Shown: positions 12,931 through 24,633 of the stretch, piece by piece
Layout: the number at the start of each line of letters is the position of its first letter
Position numbering within the stretch: position 1 is the stretch's first letter
Source: Camelus bactrianus
Lineage: Eukaryota; Chordata; Mammalia; Artiodactyla; Camelidae
NCBI RefSeq assembly: GCF_048773025.1
Contig: NC_133545.1
Coordinates: forward strand, 79,012,001-79,076,000
Direction of reading: 5' to 3'
Length of the DNA: 64,000 nucleotides
Program-made: the position numbers and the translations under genes
The notes under the pieces: generated by a model
Told to the model about the DNA's origin: nothing
Databases searched by the model: none
What the model saw: only the letters and a program-made list of their open reading frames with translations

Positions 12931-13975
12931 TTTTCCTAAACAAGGAACAAAAAGTGTAAATCACGAGAAAAGAATAAGCTTGACCACATCAAAATGAGTG
13001 ACAGTTTAAAAAAAAGCCATCATAAAGAGAACAAAAGACAAGAAACAACTTGTAAGAAGATTATAAAACATGATCAATAAAGGATTAGTGTCCAAGATAG
13101 ATACAAAATTCCTACAAATAAGCAACAACAACAACAACAAACTATTGTGAGAAAAACTTGCCCAATAGAAAAATGGTCAAGAAAAGTGAAGAGAAATTTC
13201 ACAAAAAAGGAAGTAATATTGGTGCTTATTAGTCAGCAGTGAGTCCTAATTAAGACAATAAGATACTCTTTCTCATCCACCAGACTGGCAAAAATTTAAA
13301 AGTTGTTCAATGTCAAATGTACATTAGAATGAGAAGCAACTTGAACTCTTGTCCACAACTGGTTATACTGCAACAACCACTTTGAAAATCAATTTGGCAT
13401 TGCCTGAAATACTGCATATAATCCAGCATTATATACCTTTCAGGAACTTCTGCATATGTGCACCAGGAGATGTGTGCATAAATGTCTACTATAGCCATGT
13501 TCATAACAGCAAACCTTAAACGTCCAACATCAGAATAGATAAATAAGTTGTAGTATATTCATACAACAGAATACTACACACCATGAAAAACTGGTGAAAC
13601 ATAGCTACATGCATCAATAAGAATGAATCTTAAACAACATATTGAGTAAAAGAAAAAGCAGTTCATTTATTTTGCATTCGAAAGAAGACAAAACAAAATT
13701 TTACTAACAGATACAAACATAGATAGAAAAAACAACCAGTAAAGGTAGGGAAATAAAGGCTCAATATAAAACTTAGACACCGATTAAAGATGAGGGAAGG
13801 AGAATAACCCATGAGAGCCCCATAAATGGATTCTGGGGCATGGTGATATACTCTTTCATAGAGTTTTTGTTGGTAAAGATATAGGCATTTTATAGTTGTT
13901 TTATAAACAGAATGAATATTTACTCATATAAACTGCATTATAAAAATGCTATATTTATCTGTATTTAAAAAACTT
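12930..13975 (+). mobile_element. L1M remnant, ORF2 end and 3' UTR
   Basis: Resembles an old L1 ORF2 3' end (ACCAGACTGGCAAAAATTTA, ATAACAGCAAACCTTAAACG, CAACAGAATACTACACACCA) and tail. Contains a short CAA repeat at 13124-13140. A separate insertion from the neighbours, because the same L1 region recurs. Confidence 0.75.
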
Positions 13976-14650
13976 AATGATAGCCACTAAAAGAAAAGAA
14001 ATACAATCTGTAGCTTCCAAAATAATAAAAGGGATAAAACATTAGAGCAATCTTATAAATCCAAGGCAAAGGATGTTAAAATATTTAAAGACATAACTGA
14101 GATTTGTAAACAAGATAAATACCTCTCTGAAACTGGAAAAAAAAATGTAAGTGGTCAGCAGGGCTGAACCCACAGAACTGTTGAGCTATGGGTGTGGAAT
14201 TAGAGTCTGGGAGATTCAACTATGTGAAGTAAAGACACCAGAAAGAGATCAAGGAATCAAGAGACAAGGAATCAGTGAACCAGACTCATGACTTAATGCC
14301 AGGGATTGGGGTGCAGCTGCCCTGATCATGAAAGGGCACTGAGGGGAAAACCAACCAATTGTGGCTGACCAAAACAGCATGTGGCCTCAGCTTTTAGGAA
14401 GCTATGGGCATAAGGAAATGGGAGGACCCAGAAACAGCCTCATAAACAAGAATGGAAACCAATTGCCTCCTGGCTCAGACCTTGATCTACATTATGTCTA
14501 TATCACAGGAGAACTTGAACAGTAACCCTTTCTTATATAAGACCTGATTCTAGATTGGGAGACTATATGGTTCCAGTGGAGCCAAGCTTGAACCTGAGAC
14601 TGAGAGAATGAGGGAGAGACAGAGGGAGTTAGAGACAGAGATAGAGACAA
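13975..14650. other. Unassigned; possible LTR-like segment
   Basis: 14140-14650 is less AT-rich than its surroundings and has a TATA-like CTTATATAAG (14533-14542), as in an LTR. I cannot match it to a family, and no clear ends are visible. Confidence 0.3.
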
Positions 14651-15048
14651 CACATGAAAAGTAACCAATCTGATATACCACATTAGCAGAATGAAGAATA
14701 AAAACCACATGATCATCTCAACTGATGTAGAAAAAGCATTAACAAAATTCAATACCTTTTCATGATAAAAACACCCCAAAACCAGGAATTGAAGAAAACC
14801 AGTTCAACATAATTAAGGCCATATATAAAAAGCCTGCAGCTAACATACTCAATATGGAAAAACTGATATATTTTCCTCATAGATCAGGAACAAAGCAAGG
14901 ATGCTCACTCTCATCACTTCTATTCTACACAGTACTGGAAGCCCTAGCCAGAGCAATTAGTTAAGGAAAAAAAAGATATACAATTTGGAAAAAAAGTAAG
15001 ATTATTTCTGTTCACAGATGACATATTCTTACATGTAGACAACTAAAG

Positions 15049-15092
<44 letters not shown>

Positions 15093-16905
15093 GCTAGAAT
15101 TAATAAACAAATTCAGCAAGTTGCAGGACACAAAAACAACAGGTAGAAATCAGTTGTGTTTCTATACACTAACAGTAAACAACCTGAAAAGGAAATTAAG
15201 GAGACAATTCCATTTATAGTAATATTAAAAAGAACAAAATACTTAGGAATAAATTCACTCAAGGAAGAAAACGACTTGTACACCGAAAACAACAAAACAT
15301 TGCTAAAAGTAATTAAAGAAGATACAAACAAATGGAAAGACATTCCATGTTCATGAATTGGAAGACTTCAGATTGTTGAAATGTCCATACTACCCAAAGC
15401 AATCTAAAGATTCATACACTCCATGAAAATCCCCATGACATTTTTGCAGAAATTGAAAAACAATCCTAAAATTAATCTAGAATCTCAAGGGACTCCAAAT
15501 AAATCTTGAAAAAGAACAAAGTTGGAGGCCTCATACTGCTTGATTTCAAAACATTACAAAGATACAGTAATCATAAAAGTGTAATACTGCATAAAGACAG
15601 ATACACAGACCAATGGAAGAGAATAGAGAGGTCAGAAATTAATGCTCACTCGTATGATTATATTATCTTGGAAAAGAGCACCAAAACTACACAATGGGGA
15701 AAGTACAGTATCTTCAACAAATGGTGCTGGCAAAACTGGGTATCCACATGCAAAAGAATGAAGTTGGATTGTTAGCTTATACCATATACAAAAATTAACT
15801 CAAAGTGAGTTAAGGCCTACACCTAAGAGCTAAATCTGTAAAACTGTAAAAGAAAACATAGAGGAATATCTTCATGACAATAGATTTGGCATTAATTTCT
15901 TGGATATTACACCAAATACACAGGCAACAAAAGGAAAAATAGACAAATGAGACTACACTAAACTTACAAATTTCTGTGCATTAAAGGAAATAATCAACAA
16001 AGTGAAAGGGCAGCCTACAGACTGGGAGAAAATATTTGCAAATCATATATATGATAAAGAATTAATGTCCAAAGAACTCCTACAACTCAACAACAATAAT
16101 AAAAAACCCAATTTTATAATGTGCAAAGGACCTGAATGGACATTTCTCCAACGAAGATATACAAAGGCCAACAAGCATATGAAAAGATGGTTCACCATCA
16201 CTAATCATTAGGGAAATGCAATGAGACATCACATACACTTACACACACACAGATACACACTCAGAAAATAGCAAGTGCTGGTGAGGATATGGAGAAACTG
16301 GAACGGCGCACTGTTGGTGGGAATGTAAAATGGTGTAGCACTATGGAAAACAGAATAGAAGTTTCTCAAAAAATTAAAAATAGAATTACCATATGACCCA
16401 GCAATCCCACTTCTGGGTATTTATCCAAAGGAATTAAAAGCAGGATGGAAGACATCTTGCATAGCAATATTTATTGTAGCATTAGGCACAACAGCCAAGA
16501 GGCGGAAGCAAACTAAATGTTCACAGAAAAATGAATGGAGAAAGACAATGTGGTATATACACATAATGGAATAGAATATTATGCTAAGTGAAATAAGAAA
16601 TGTCAATTACAAGAAGACAAATAGTATATGATTCCACTTACATGAGGTACCTAAAGTAACCAAACACATACAAACAAAGTAGAGTAATGATGGCCAGGGT
16701 TTGAGGGGATGGGGTGATGGGGAGCTGTTGTTCAATAGGTACAGAGCTTCAGTTTTGTGATATAAAATAGCACTAGAGGTAAGTTGCACAACAATTTCAA
16801 TATAGTAAATATAATTAACATCACTGAATGTTACACTTAAGAATGGTTAAGATGGTAAATTTTATCTTACATGGTTTTTTAAGCACAATTAAAATAATTC
16901 AAAAT
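14650..16905 (+). mobile_element. L1MA/MB-type remnant covering ORF2 reverse transcriptase to 3' end
   Basis: The longest L1 in the window. It runs from the ORF2 RT domain (catalytic FTDD at 15011-15022, in place of the usual FADD) to the C-terminal part (GACTGGGAGAAAATATTTGC at 16019) and 3' tail. Open pieces of up to 89 codons remain, so it is less decayed than the neighbouring L1M copies, but many stops make it dead. A CA microsatellite sits just after the FTDD motif. Confidence 0.85.
15052..15089 (+). repeat. (CA)n microsatellite
   Basis: About 19 uninterrupted CA units within L1 ORF2, just past the FTDD codons. Confidence 0.97.
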
Positions 16906-18265
16906 ACCCAGGCCCACAGATCACGGAGCCATCTTACAAAATTACATTAAACACCTTTCCTACTTGCCTCCCATCCCAACTCTCTTTCTTCCCCATCCCT
17001 TTAGCTCCAATTCCAGCAGGGTCAAAATCACTACTGTAAATTTTTAAACAGACTAATTTTTTAAACAGAAAAAAAAAAACCTTACTCACTCTATCAGTTC
17101 CTAGTAATAGTGAACGAGTTCACCAAAAACAAATACTGATCATTATAGGACTTTCTGCTGGTAGTATTTTCTTTTAAGAACTTTTATGGATAGCATAATT
17201 TTACAGAGAAATTTTACATCAACATGGTGCTTCCAAAAGTTAAGAATTACTAACAATAATTTGACTTGAATTCCTTTTTTTTTTTTTTAACATAGAAAGA
17301 ACATTAGGTTACAGAGGCTTCCAAAAAGACTAAGAAAACCCCAAAAAGTCAAAACAGCAAGGAGGAAAACTTTCTTTGAAAATAATTAATGATAATGGCA
17401 AACATTGTTTTCCTGGATATTCTGCCATTATTTTGGCCCTTTCTCAGACGTTACCACTAGAATCTTACAGCAGCTGCTTCTTGCCAACATAAGCATTGTG
17501 TGAAAACTTCATAAACAGCTGGGAAGAATAGACAATGACCTCTATATGACTTCTTAGCAGCTTTGCAAGACGGAGGCCTAATTTGACATGTGGACTTGGT
17601 GGTTTGACCAGCCTTGGCTAACATCAGGTCCACATGTAAGGGAGGGTGCAGTGGTTCCCTACTCCGGGGCACCAACTCAGTCTCATGCGCCATGAGTCAC
17701 AGTGGCAGAAGAAAGACTCCTTCCTGGCTGTCTTGACTCACTCGGGAGCCGAAGAGGATGCTCATTGGGGTTGTGGTCCTGTGTTACGTGAGCAACCACG
17801 GTGAGCTAAACAGTTTCACCAAAATGCAACCAAATCCCTCAAATTAGGAGAGAACAGGATGAGAATGACCAAATTCACTGATGTTTTGGGTTGGCAAAGT
17901 TTGAGTTAGAAGTTCTAACATTAGCTCTGGTTTCATAAGTCAAGTTTTACTTTGTCTTTTCAACTTCTAATAGTTAAATTGCTGCTGTTGAAGTTGTCTT
18001 TTCAATAAATTCTATAGGAATTTACATTCTGTTCAAGAATAAATTAGTATTTAAAGTCTATCTTGGATCAGACCCAAATGTCCCAACTTGCTTTGGAACC
18101 CATGTCTCTTTGGACAGTATGGATACTCCCCTTCTCAACAGGTATCCACTATTTCATTCTTCTCCAGGTTTAGTGTGTTTGTTTTTTTTAATTTGAAACC
18201 ACCTATCCAAAGGTTTTCACTTTTTAATTTATACATTAGTATTATTTAACGGGAACTAAATTACA
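16905..18265. other. Unassigned intergenic block with a GC-richer island
   Basis: No repeat recognised. 17450-17830 is noticeably less AT-rich and holds a 78-codon minus-strand frame and a short signal-peptide-like plus frame at 17759. Neither is recognised. Confidence 0.4.
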
Positions 18266-18269
18266 ATGT

Positions 18270-18904
18270 GCATTAGTGATTCTGAAACCAAGCAGGACCC
18301 TGCTGGGACTTCCCAGGGACAGACTCCTACATGTCCCCAGTGTCTGTAGAAAAGCTTTAGTATCCAAGTTTCAAAGAGCAAATTTAATCAGAGAAGTGAG
18401 AAAATGCAAAACAAACAAAACCAGTCAAGCAAGACAAAATAATAATAGTTTACCCATTAAACAAAGTCAAGGACCTTTAGTTCCTCCTCAAGGGCTAACG
18501 ATAATATCCTGAGTTATATCTTTGAATTGTTTTATGTATACAAAAACCCCCATCAAGTGGGAGAAGTTAACTGCATGCTGACCACCAACATGTAGACTCT
18601 AGACCAGTTGGAACCAGAGGTTGATGATTTAGATTCCCAAAACTTGACCCTGTTACCTCATGATCAATCAATCAGAGAATTGTGCATGAGCTGATCACAC
18701 ACCCTGTGACCCTGTAACTCACACTGTCTTTAAAAACCCTTCCCTGAAAGCCACTGGGGAGTTCAGGTTATTTTAGCACAAGCTTCCCATTCTCCGTGCT
18801 TGGCACCTGCAGTAAGTGCTGTACTTTTCTTCACCACAACCCAGTGTCAGTAAATTGGCTTTGCTATGCATTGGACAAACAGACCCAAGTTCGGTTTGGT
18901 AACA
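18270..18904 (+). mobile_element. ERV1-like solo LTR
   Basis: The U3/R/U5-like region reads CTTTAAAAACCCTTCCCTGA, GGGGAGTTCAGGTTATTTTA, CACCACAACCCAGTGTCAGT and ends TTCGGTTTGGTAACA, typical of class I LTRs. The left end is uncertain. No internal genes adjoin. A fossil; subfamily not named. Confidence 0.65.
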
Positions 18905-20420
18905 ATATGCCTAATTATTAAATTACTAAAAGGATTGCCCCTTTTAGATAAACTCCTAAGACTATTTTAGTAGCAAAAAATAAAGTAGTAATAAAGGGAA
19001 TATAAGAAAAACATTAGAATAAAATGTGTTAATCCCTCCTTTTATCATATGACCAACTATAGCCCCTCTCAGAATCTAAAGTGATTTATCAATTTAGATA
19101 ATTCAGGGACCTAGAGTTTTATGTACCATTCAATTATGGCTACCCTCAAGGTTACTCACACATTACTGCCACCATTTTTTTTTTTTCCTATAATGCTCAT
19201 CTTCCATCCTCCACTTATTTTCTTACTGCTTTATCCTTAAAGACCCAAATTACAACTTATCTCTTTAAGTAAATATTCTCATATTTGCCTCATAAATCCA
19301 CGAGGATTTTTATTCTGTGTTCTCTTAATTCTTGCTCACTCTGACTTAAATCTTTATCACTTCATCATTTTCAAAACACTATTTTCTCTAGCCACTCATG
19401 AATCTTCTCCTTGTGTTTTCTTTGATCTCTGAGTTCACTGTGTCTAGGTTTCCCTTTGGTTTCTTCTGCTTCCACCTACTTAAATGATGATATTCTCCAG
19501 GATTCTTCCCTAGATTCTCTTCCCTTCTGCATCTGTGCATTCCCTCTCAGTCTCTGGGCATGACTCCCTCCCAAACTCCCCAGGTTTAAAATTTAGATGC
19601 CTACTGGACACGCATTTCCAAATGAACCATACTTATTTTAAACAGAAAATGTTTAAAAGTGAGTTTATAATGAAGCCTTGTCCAATCCAGTTTTCCTCCT
19701 GAGTTCCTGGTTTAAGTTAATGACAAAATTCTCCAACTAATCACCCTTTCCCTACTCCTTTATTTTCCCAAATAAAGTTAATTGTCAAGTCTTGTCAGTT
19801 GTACCTCCTTAATAGCCTATATATTCATCACTTCCTTTCCAACCCAGGCTAATGTACATTAATGATTTCCACAAAAACCTATTGCAAGACTTCAGGCTTT
19901 CATCATAACTCATACAGACCAACTAGTGGCAGTACAGAGGATGGATTAGATGGGATCATTGTATTTGCATAAACATTTTATATATATGTATATATATACA
20001 TAAATGTGTATATATATAAAATGTTTATGCAAATACAACATATATGTATAATGTGTGCATATATATATATATATATATATTTAATAAATATACATATTGC
20101 AATTTCATTCCACAAGTATTTCCAAGCAACTGATCTGGGGCAGAAAAAGGTGCAACTAGTCCAAATGGAAAGGAGGAGGAGGAGAGGCATATGAGTTAGG
20201 CACTTAGTGGTAAAATTTCTATTTTTACATTTACATGTCTATGCAGAACATTGCAAATATGTTTCATGGAATTAAGATAATTCTCTCATATTTACAGTAG
20301 CTATAGGTCTTCCCATTACCTCAAATCCATAGAGTTTTGGGGAGGAGAAGAAACCTCATTTGAGTATTTTTCTTTCGAGGGTGGATGGGTCATTGGATTG
20401 CTATTTTTAGAACTGAAGTG
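18905..20420. other. Unassigned AT-rich intergenic sequence
   Basis: Contains the long inverted repeat (19959-20038) and TA-rich tract described separately. No coding signal. Confidence 0.4.
19959..20038. repeat. Perfect 29-bp inverted repeat (hairpin/cruciform) in TA-rich tract
   Basis: The left arm 19959-19987 is the exact reverse complement of the right arm 20010-20038, with a 22-base spacer that itself includes GTATATATATAC. The unique part of the arm includes TTTGCATAAACATTTTATAT. Followed by more TA/CA-rich repeat to about 20095. Confidence 0.95.
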
Positions 20421-20424
20421 ATCA

Positions 20425-20666
20425 TGGTGTATAATCCTCTTAATGTACTGTTGAATTCTGTTTGTAAAATGAATTTGGAAATGTTGCTTCCTCTTCAGTG
20501 TTTTGAAAAAGTTTGAGAAGGACTGGTGGTAATTCTTCTTTAAATGTTTGGTGGAATTCACCAGTGAAACCTCCTGGTCCTGAGGTTTTCTTTGTTGGGA
20601 GGTTTTTTGACTGCTAATTCAATTTCCTTACTTGTTACTAGTTTGTTCATATTATCTATTTCTTCT
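20425..20666 (-). mobile_element. L1 fragment, inverted 5' part of a twin-primed insertion
   Basis: Reads as L1 ORF2 RT region on the minus strand (TAATGTACTGTTGAATTCTG, ACTAGTTTGTTCATATTATC). It abuts directly an L1 fragment in the opposite direction. Confidence 0.75.
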
Positions 20667-20925
20667 ACCATCTGATCCAGAAATTCCACCCCTGGGTATA
20701 TATCCAAAAGAACTGAGATCAGGATCTCAAAGAGATATCCACACTGCCACGTTTACTGCAATATGACTCACAACAGTCAAGATTTGGAAACAACCTAAAT
20801 TTCCATCAACAGATGAAAGGATAGAGAAAATGTGGTATATGCATACAATAGAATGGCATTTGGCCTTAAAAAATGAAGGAAATCCTTTCATTTGGGACAC
20901 CATGGATGGACCTAGAAGTAATTAT
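20667..20925 (+). mobile_element. L1 fragment, sense part of the same insertion
   Basis: Begins abruptly at ACCATCTGATCCAGAAATTC (L1 ORF2 C-terminal region), covers ACCATGGATGGACCTAGAAG, and then is broken by unrelated sequence. Confidence 0.8.
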
Positions 20926-21540
20926 TATCTATGCTTCTAAATTTTTATCAAAATTGATTTTTCATTTTAAATGTCCTTTTATATAAGTAACAAGTGGTTC
21001 AACTAAAGCAAAAGCTAAAGTGTTACTTCTTGTATTTCTTGCTTTTCAAATTCAATTGGGTGAGAAATGATTGCAATATCTAGTTTTAATTGTTTAAAAG
21101 GCATGTAGTATAGATCAATTGCTCAACCAGAGACATCTCCTTTGCTTCACCTGGTTCAATCATTATTTTTTCTTCACAGTACCTGTCTTTCATAGATAAT
21201 TCCTAGGTTTCTGGAATACAGTTTCAGGGCTAACACCTCTCATGGGCTGCCTCAGCAGTTGTGGCGGCTCCAGAGCCCAAATCAGGGTCGGGGCAGAGAA
21301 GTTTTTGAGTTTGGGCGCCTGACCTGGGGGAGCATGAGGTGAGGACTGAGTCAGGCTGTACCTGGGGATGGGGAGAGGGTGACCTGCAGTTGTAGCAGCA
21401 TCTATTACCTGCTTGTGGCCCTCTTATGGCATCAACCATCCGAAGGGGAGACACCGAAGTCCAGCGTAGCTTGTGGTGCACCCAAGGTTCAGAGGGAGGA
21501 GCTGGAGATGCAGCACTTCCATGGAAAGCATCTTGCCTGG
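20926..21540. other. Unidentified 0.6 kb segment interrupting an L1
   Basis: L1 sequence stops after GGACCTAGAAG and resumes at AAATAAGTCAGTCACAGAAT. The insert is not L1. Its right half (21225-21530) is GC-richer with an 83-codon minus-strand frame that is not recognised. No poly(A) or clear target duplication seen. Confidence 0.5.
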
Positions 21541-22312
21541 AAATAAGTCAGTCACAGAATAACAAAGATTGCACGATTCCACTTAAATGCAGTATTTAGT
21601 ATAGTCAAACTTATAGATGCAGAGAATAGAATGCTGGTTGCCAGAGGATGGGGGAGGAGAAAACAGGGAATTTTTCAATGGTTATAAGGTTACAGTTATA
21701 TATAAGATTAATAAGCTCTAGAGATTTGCTGTACAACATAGGGCCCATAGCTAATATAGGTTGTTACTCACTTAAAAACTTAAGAAGGTTGATTCTTGCT
21801 ATGTGTTCTTACCACACACACATACACAAAAGCAAGAGGATACAAGAAATCTTTTGGTGGTGATGGATATGTTTATTACCTTGTTTGTGATGATGGTATC
21901 ACAGATCTATGCATATGTTCAAACTCATTAGAATGAATACATTAAATATTTGCAAATTTCTATATATTCAGCTTATCTAAATAAGGTTAAAAACAAAAAA
22001 CAAACAAGAAGAGGAACACAGAACTGAGAATATCTGGGAATATTAAGTGCTGGCAAAGATTTGGAGCAACTGGAATTTTCATTCACTGCTAGCGGGTTGT
22101 AAATTGATAAAACCAAAAAAACCTGTTTGGTAGTGTCTACTAATACTGAATATATGTATATCCTGTGGCACAGAAGTACTGCTTGTAGGTACATATCAAA
22201 ATCAAATGTGTAACTATGTGCATCAACAGACAGCTATAAGAATATTCATAGCAGCATCATTTGTAGTCACCCTAAACTTTTAACAACTCAGTGTTAAGCA
22301 ATATTAGAATAG
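21541..22312 (+). mobile_element. L1 3' ends, old copies
   Basis: 21541-21990 is L1 3' end sequence (GAATGCTGGTTGCCAGAGGA, GTGATGGATATGTTTATTAC). 22010-22312 returns to ORF2 C-terminal sequence, so it is the start of a second old copy. Confidence 0.75.
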
Positions 22313-22739
22313 GTTGTCATTCTAAGTGAAGTAAGCCAGAGAGAGAAGTAAAAATACCATATGATATGACTTTTATGTGGAATCCAAAAAAAAAGACAAA
22401 TGAATTTATTTACAAAACAGAAACAGAGTTACAGACCTAAAAAAAACTTATGGTTACCAGGGGGAGACAGAGGTGGGAAGGGATAAATTGGGAGTTCAAG
22501 ATTTGCAGATATTAATATATATAAAATAGATAAACAACAAGTCCACACTGTATAGCACAGGGAACTATATTCAATATCTTGTAGTAACTTATGGTGAAAA
22601 AAATATGAAAACGAATATATGTATTCAGTGTGACCGAAGCATTGTGCTGTACACCAGAAACTGACACAACATTGTAAACTGACTTCAATAAAAAAAAAAT
22701 TTATATATATATAAATACTTCAATTAAAAAATATATAAA
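22313..22739 (+). mobile_element. Young artiodactyl-type L1 3' end
   Basis: Severely 5'-truncated copy. It runs from AAGTGAAGTAAGCCAGAGAG through GTATAGCACAGGGAACTATA and TGCTGTACACCAGAAACTGA to CTTCAATAAAAAAAAAA and an A/T-rich tail. AGAATAG flanks it on both sides (22306-22312, 22740-22746), a likely target duplication within the older L1. Confidence 0.85.
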
Positions 22740-23560
22740 AGAATAGATAAAGAAATTTTGGGATTATTTACAGACATGAGAAGGAATAAACTACTACTAT
22801 ATTCTTTACTATGGATCAATTAAGAGTCACACAAGAGTACATACAATGTGTGGCCATATATAAGCTTTTAAAAACAGGTAAAACTAAATTTGGTGACAAA
22901 GTTCAGAATAGTGGCAATTTTTTTGTGTGCTGCAATGACTAAGACCGAGCATGAGGAGAGCTTCTATACTGCTGGTAAATATTTAAAATCTTGATCTAGG
23001 AAGTGGCAACACAAGTTGGTTACCAAGACCAAGATAAACATTCATGATTATTGCACTTCTTTTGTACACATTACCTCTTTAAATTTTTTCACATACATCC
23101 ATTTAGAAAACTTTAAAAATTGTATTTCGTCAATTTTGATGAGGGTGCAAGGAAAGGGGTGCTCATATATTAGGGTAGGAATGTGACTGCAACAGCTACT
23201 TAAGTAGAGCAAATGGGGAGACTCTACTACTGAGGTTTAAAATGTGCACTCCCTATCCTGCACAGTCACGTTAGTATCTGCACTAGAGGACACTTGGATA
23301 TAGGTGCGAAAAGGCACAAACACATATTGAAGGTAGCAATACTGCTAATAACAAAACAGAAACTATATGTCTGAGGGTAAGGGAATCATAAATTAAAACT
23401 ATTGGTTCTGAGGACTATCATGCAGTACTTCAGAAGAGTTTGGTAAATTTATATGTAGATATGGAAAGATCTCAAGGATACAATACTGATTGGACAAAAA
23501 AAAAAAAAAATGACACCTACGCATGTGTAAATGCATAGGAACCAGGAGTCATCCTGCAGG
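22740..23560 (+). mobile_element. Old L1 3' part, continuation after the young insertion
   Basis: AGAAGGAATAAACTACTACT continues the ORF2 C-terminal text interrupted at 22312. Further L1-like phrases follow to an A run at 23497-23511. Confidence 0.65.
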
Positions 23561-24030
23561 CACTAGTTTGTAATTACTGACTAAAATGGACTAGCCTCAT
23601 TTGTGATGTTTCAATTTATGGTTAGGTATAATTCAAAATAAATAACAAACAGCCTGTATAATGTCTTTGAAAGAATATCCAAAAAGTCAGTAACGCTTGC
23701 CTCAGGCACTGACTCCAATAGGGTAACTGAGTGACCGAGGGTCTGGAAGCGAAAGAATTCTTACTGTGTAACCCTCTATTCCTTCAAATACGTGAACGAT
23801 GTAACTGTAGCACCTTTTAGGAAAAAAGTTTAATTGAAAATATAAAGATAATTTGAATTAAAACGGTAATTAAAAGATGCCCAATTTTGAGGTAAAATAT
23901 ATACAAATATAATTCAACGTGGCTACTATTAAGACAGAGGTGCTAGTTATGTGATAGGAGCACAGAGAACAGGTATCCTAAGTCTGAGGGGCTTGAGGAG
24001 AATTCGAAGCTGAGGTGACGCTTGAACAGA
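23560..24030. other. Unassigned sequence upstream of the CpG island
   Basis: AT-rich; no repeat or coding frame recognised. It would be the distal promoter of STARD3NL. Confidence 0.4.
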
Positions 24031-24379
24031 GAAATTGTCCTACTTTTTCATTCCCGGAGAGCTCAGTGCGAGGAGCCCAGGGACCCTGAAATCCAGTCCC
24101 ATGATTATTTTCCAGAGCTGGAGCCTAAATCTCCAAGAGACTGAAGGCGGAAGCAGAATCAACGAGGAGGGGGAGCGACGCCTAATAAAACTGTGTGGTA
24201 CCGGATTCACGCAAGTCCAACCAGCTCTGCGCGCTCGAAGCCGAAGTTCTAGATTCCCACTCTCCCTTCAGCGCAGGCTGGCCCGCCCTCTCCCTCCTAC
24301 CCGCGATGCTTACTGGGCAGTAGATGACTGACAGGCTCATCTACCAATCGCTGGCTAGGCCAAGGGGGCGTGCCCTGGC

Positions 24380-24633
24380 CCGGTCTTCGGTCTCTCCGGC
24401 GAGATGCGGCCCCTGTGCGTCGACGTCAGCGTGCTGACGTCGCGGGCAGGGTACTCGAGGAGGTCCGGGGGCGTCTGTCCGGGCGGTGGGCTGTGCGTGG
24501 CCTGCAGGGCTGGATCTCCGGTCCCGTCCCGCCAAGCCCCGCCCCTCCGCCCGCTAGGACTCCCGTGGGCGCAGCCACAGATCCGCTGTCGCCGGGGCAG
24601 CCTGGGGCGGCCGGCCCGGAACCCTCCGATGAG
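24380..24633 (+). other. STARD3NL: Probable untranslated exon 1 of STARD3NL
   Basis: Inferred. This is the only CpG-rich block upstream of the coding exons on the right strand. It ends in a credible donor, GAG followed by GTAGGC at 24634. The transcription start is not visible; I place it downstream of the CCAAT and GC boxes at 24344-24372. An ATG at 24404 opens a frame that, if transcribed and spliced to exon 2 at 46201, would run about 86 codons and stop at 46229-46231, out of frame with STARD3NL. If transcription starts after 24406 that frame would not be in the mRNA. Confidence 0.45.
24421..24442. promoter_or_regulatory. Palindromic double CRE-like site
   Basis: CGACGTCAGC is followed after two bases (GT) by its exact reverse complement GCTGACGTCG. 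Each arm holds a GACGTC core, the centre of the CREB/ATF site TGACGTCA; one arm reads CGACGTCA and the other TGACGTCG. The site sits in the CpG island, probably at or just downstream of the transcription start. That CREB/ATF-type bZIP proteins bind it is inferred from the motif. Confidence 0.6.

Noticed and set aside
14887-16211. Possible reverse-transcriptase gene
   Set aside because: It is the ORF2 part of an old L1 with many stops; listed as a mobile element, not a host gene.
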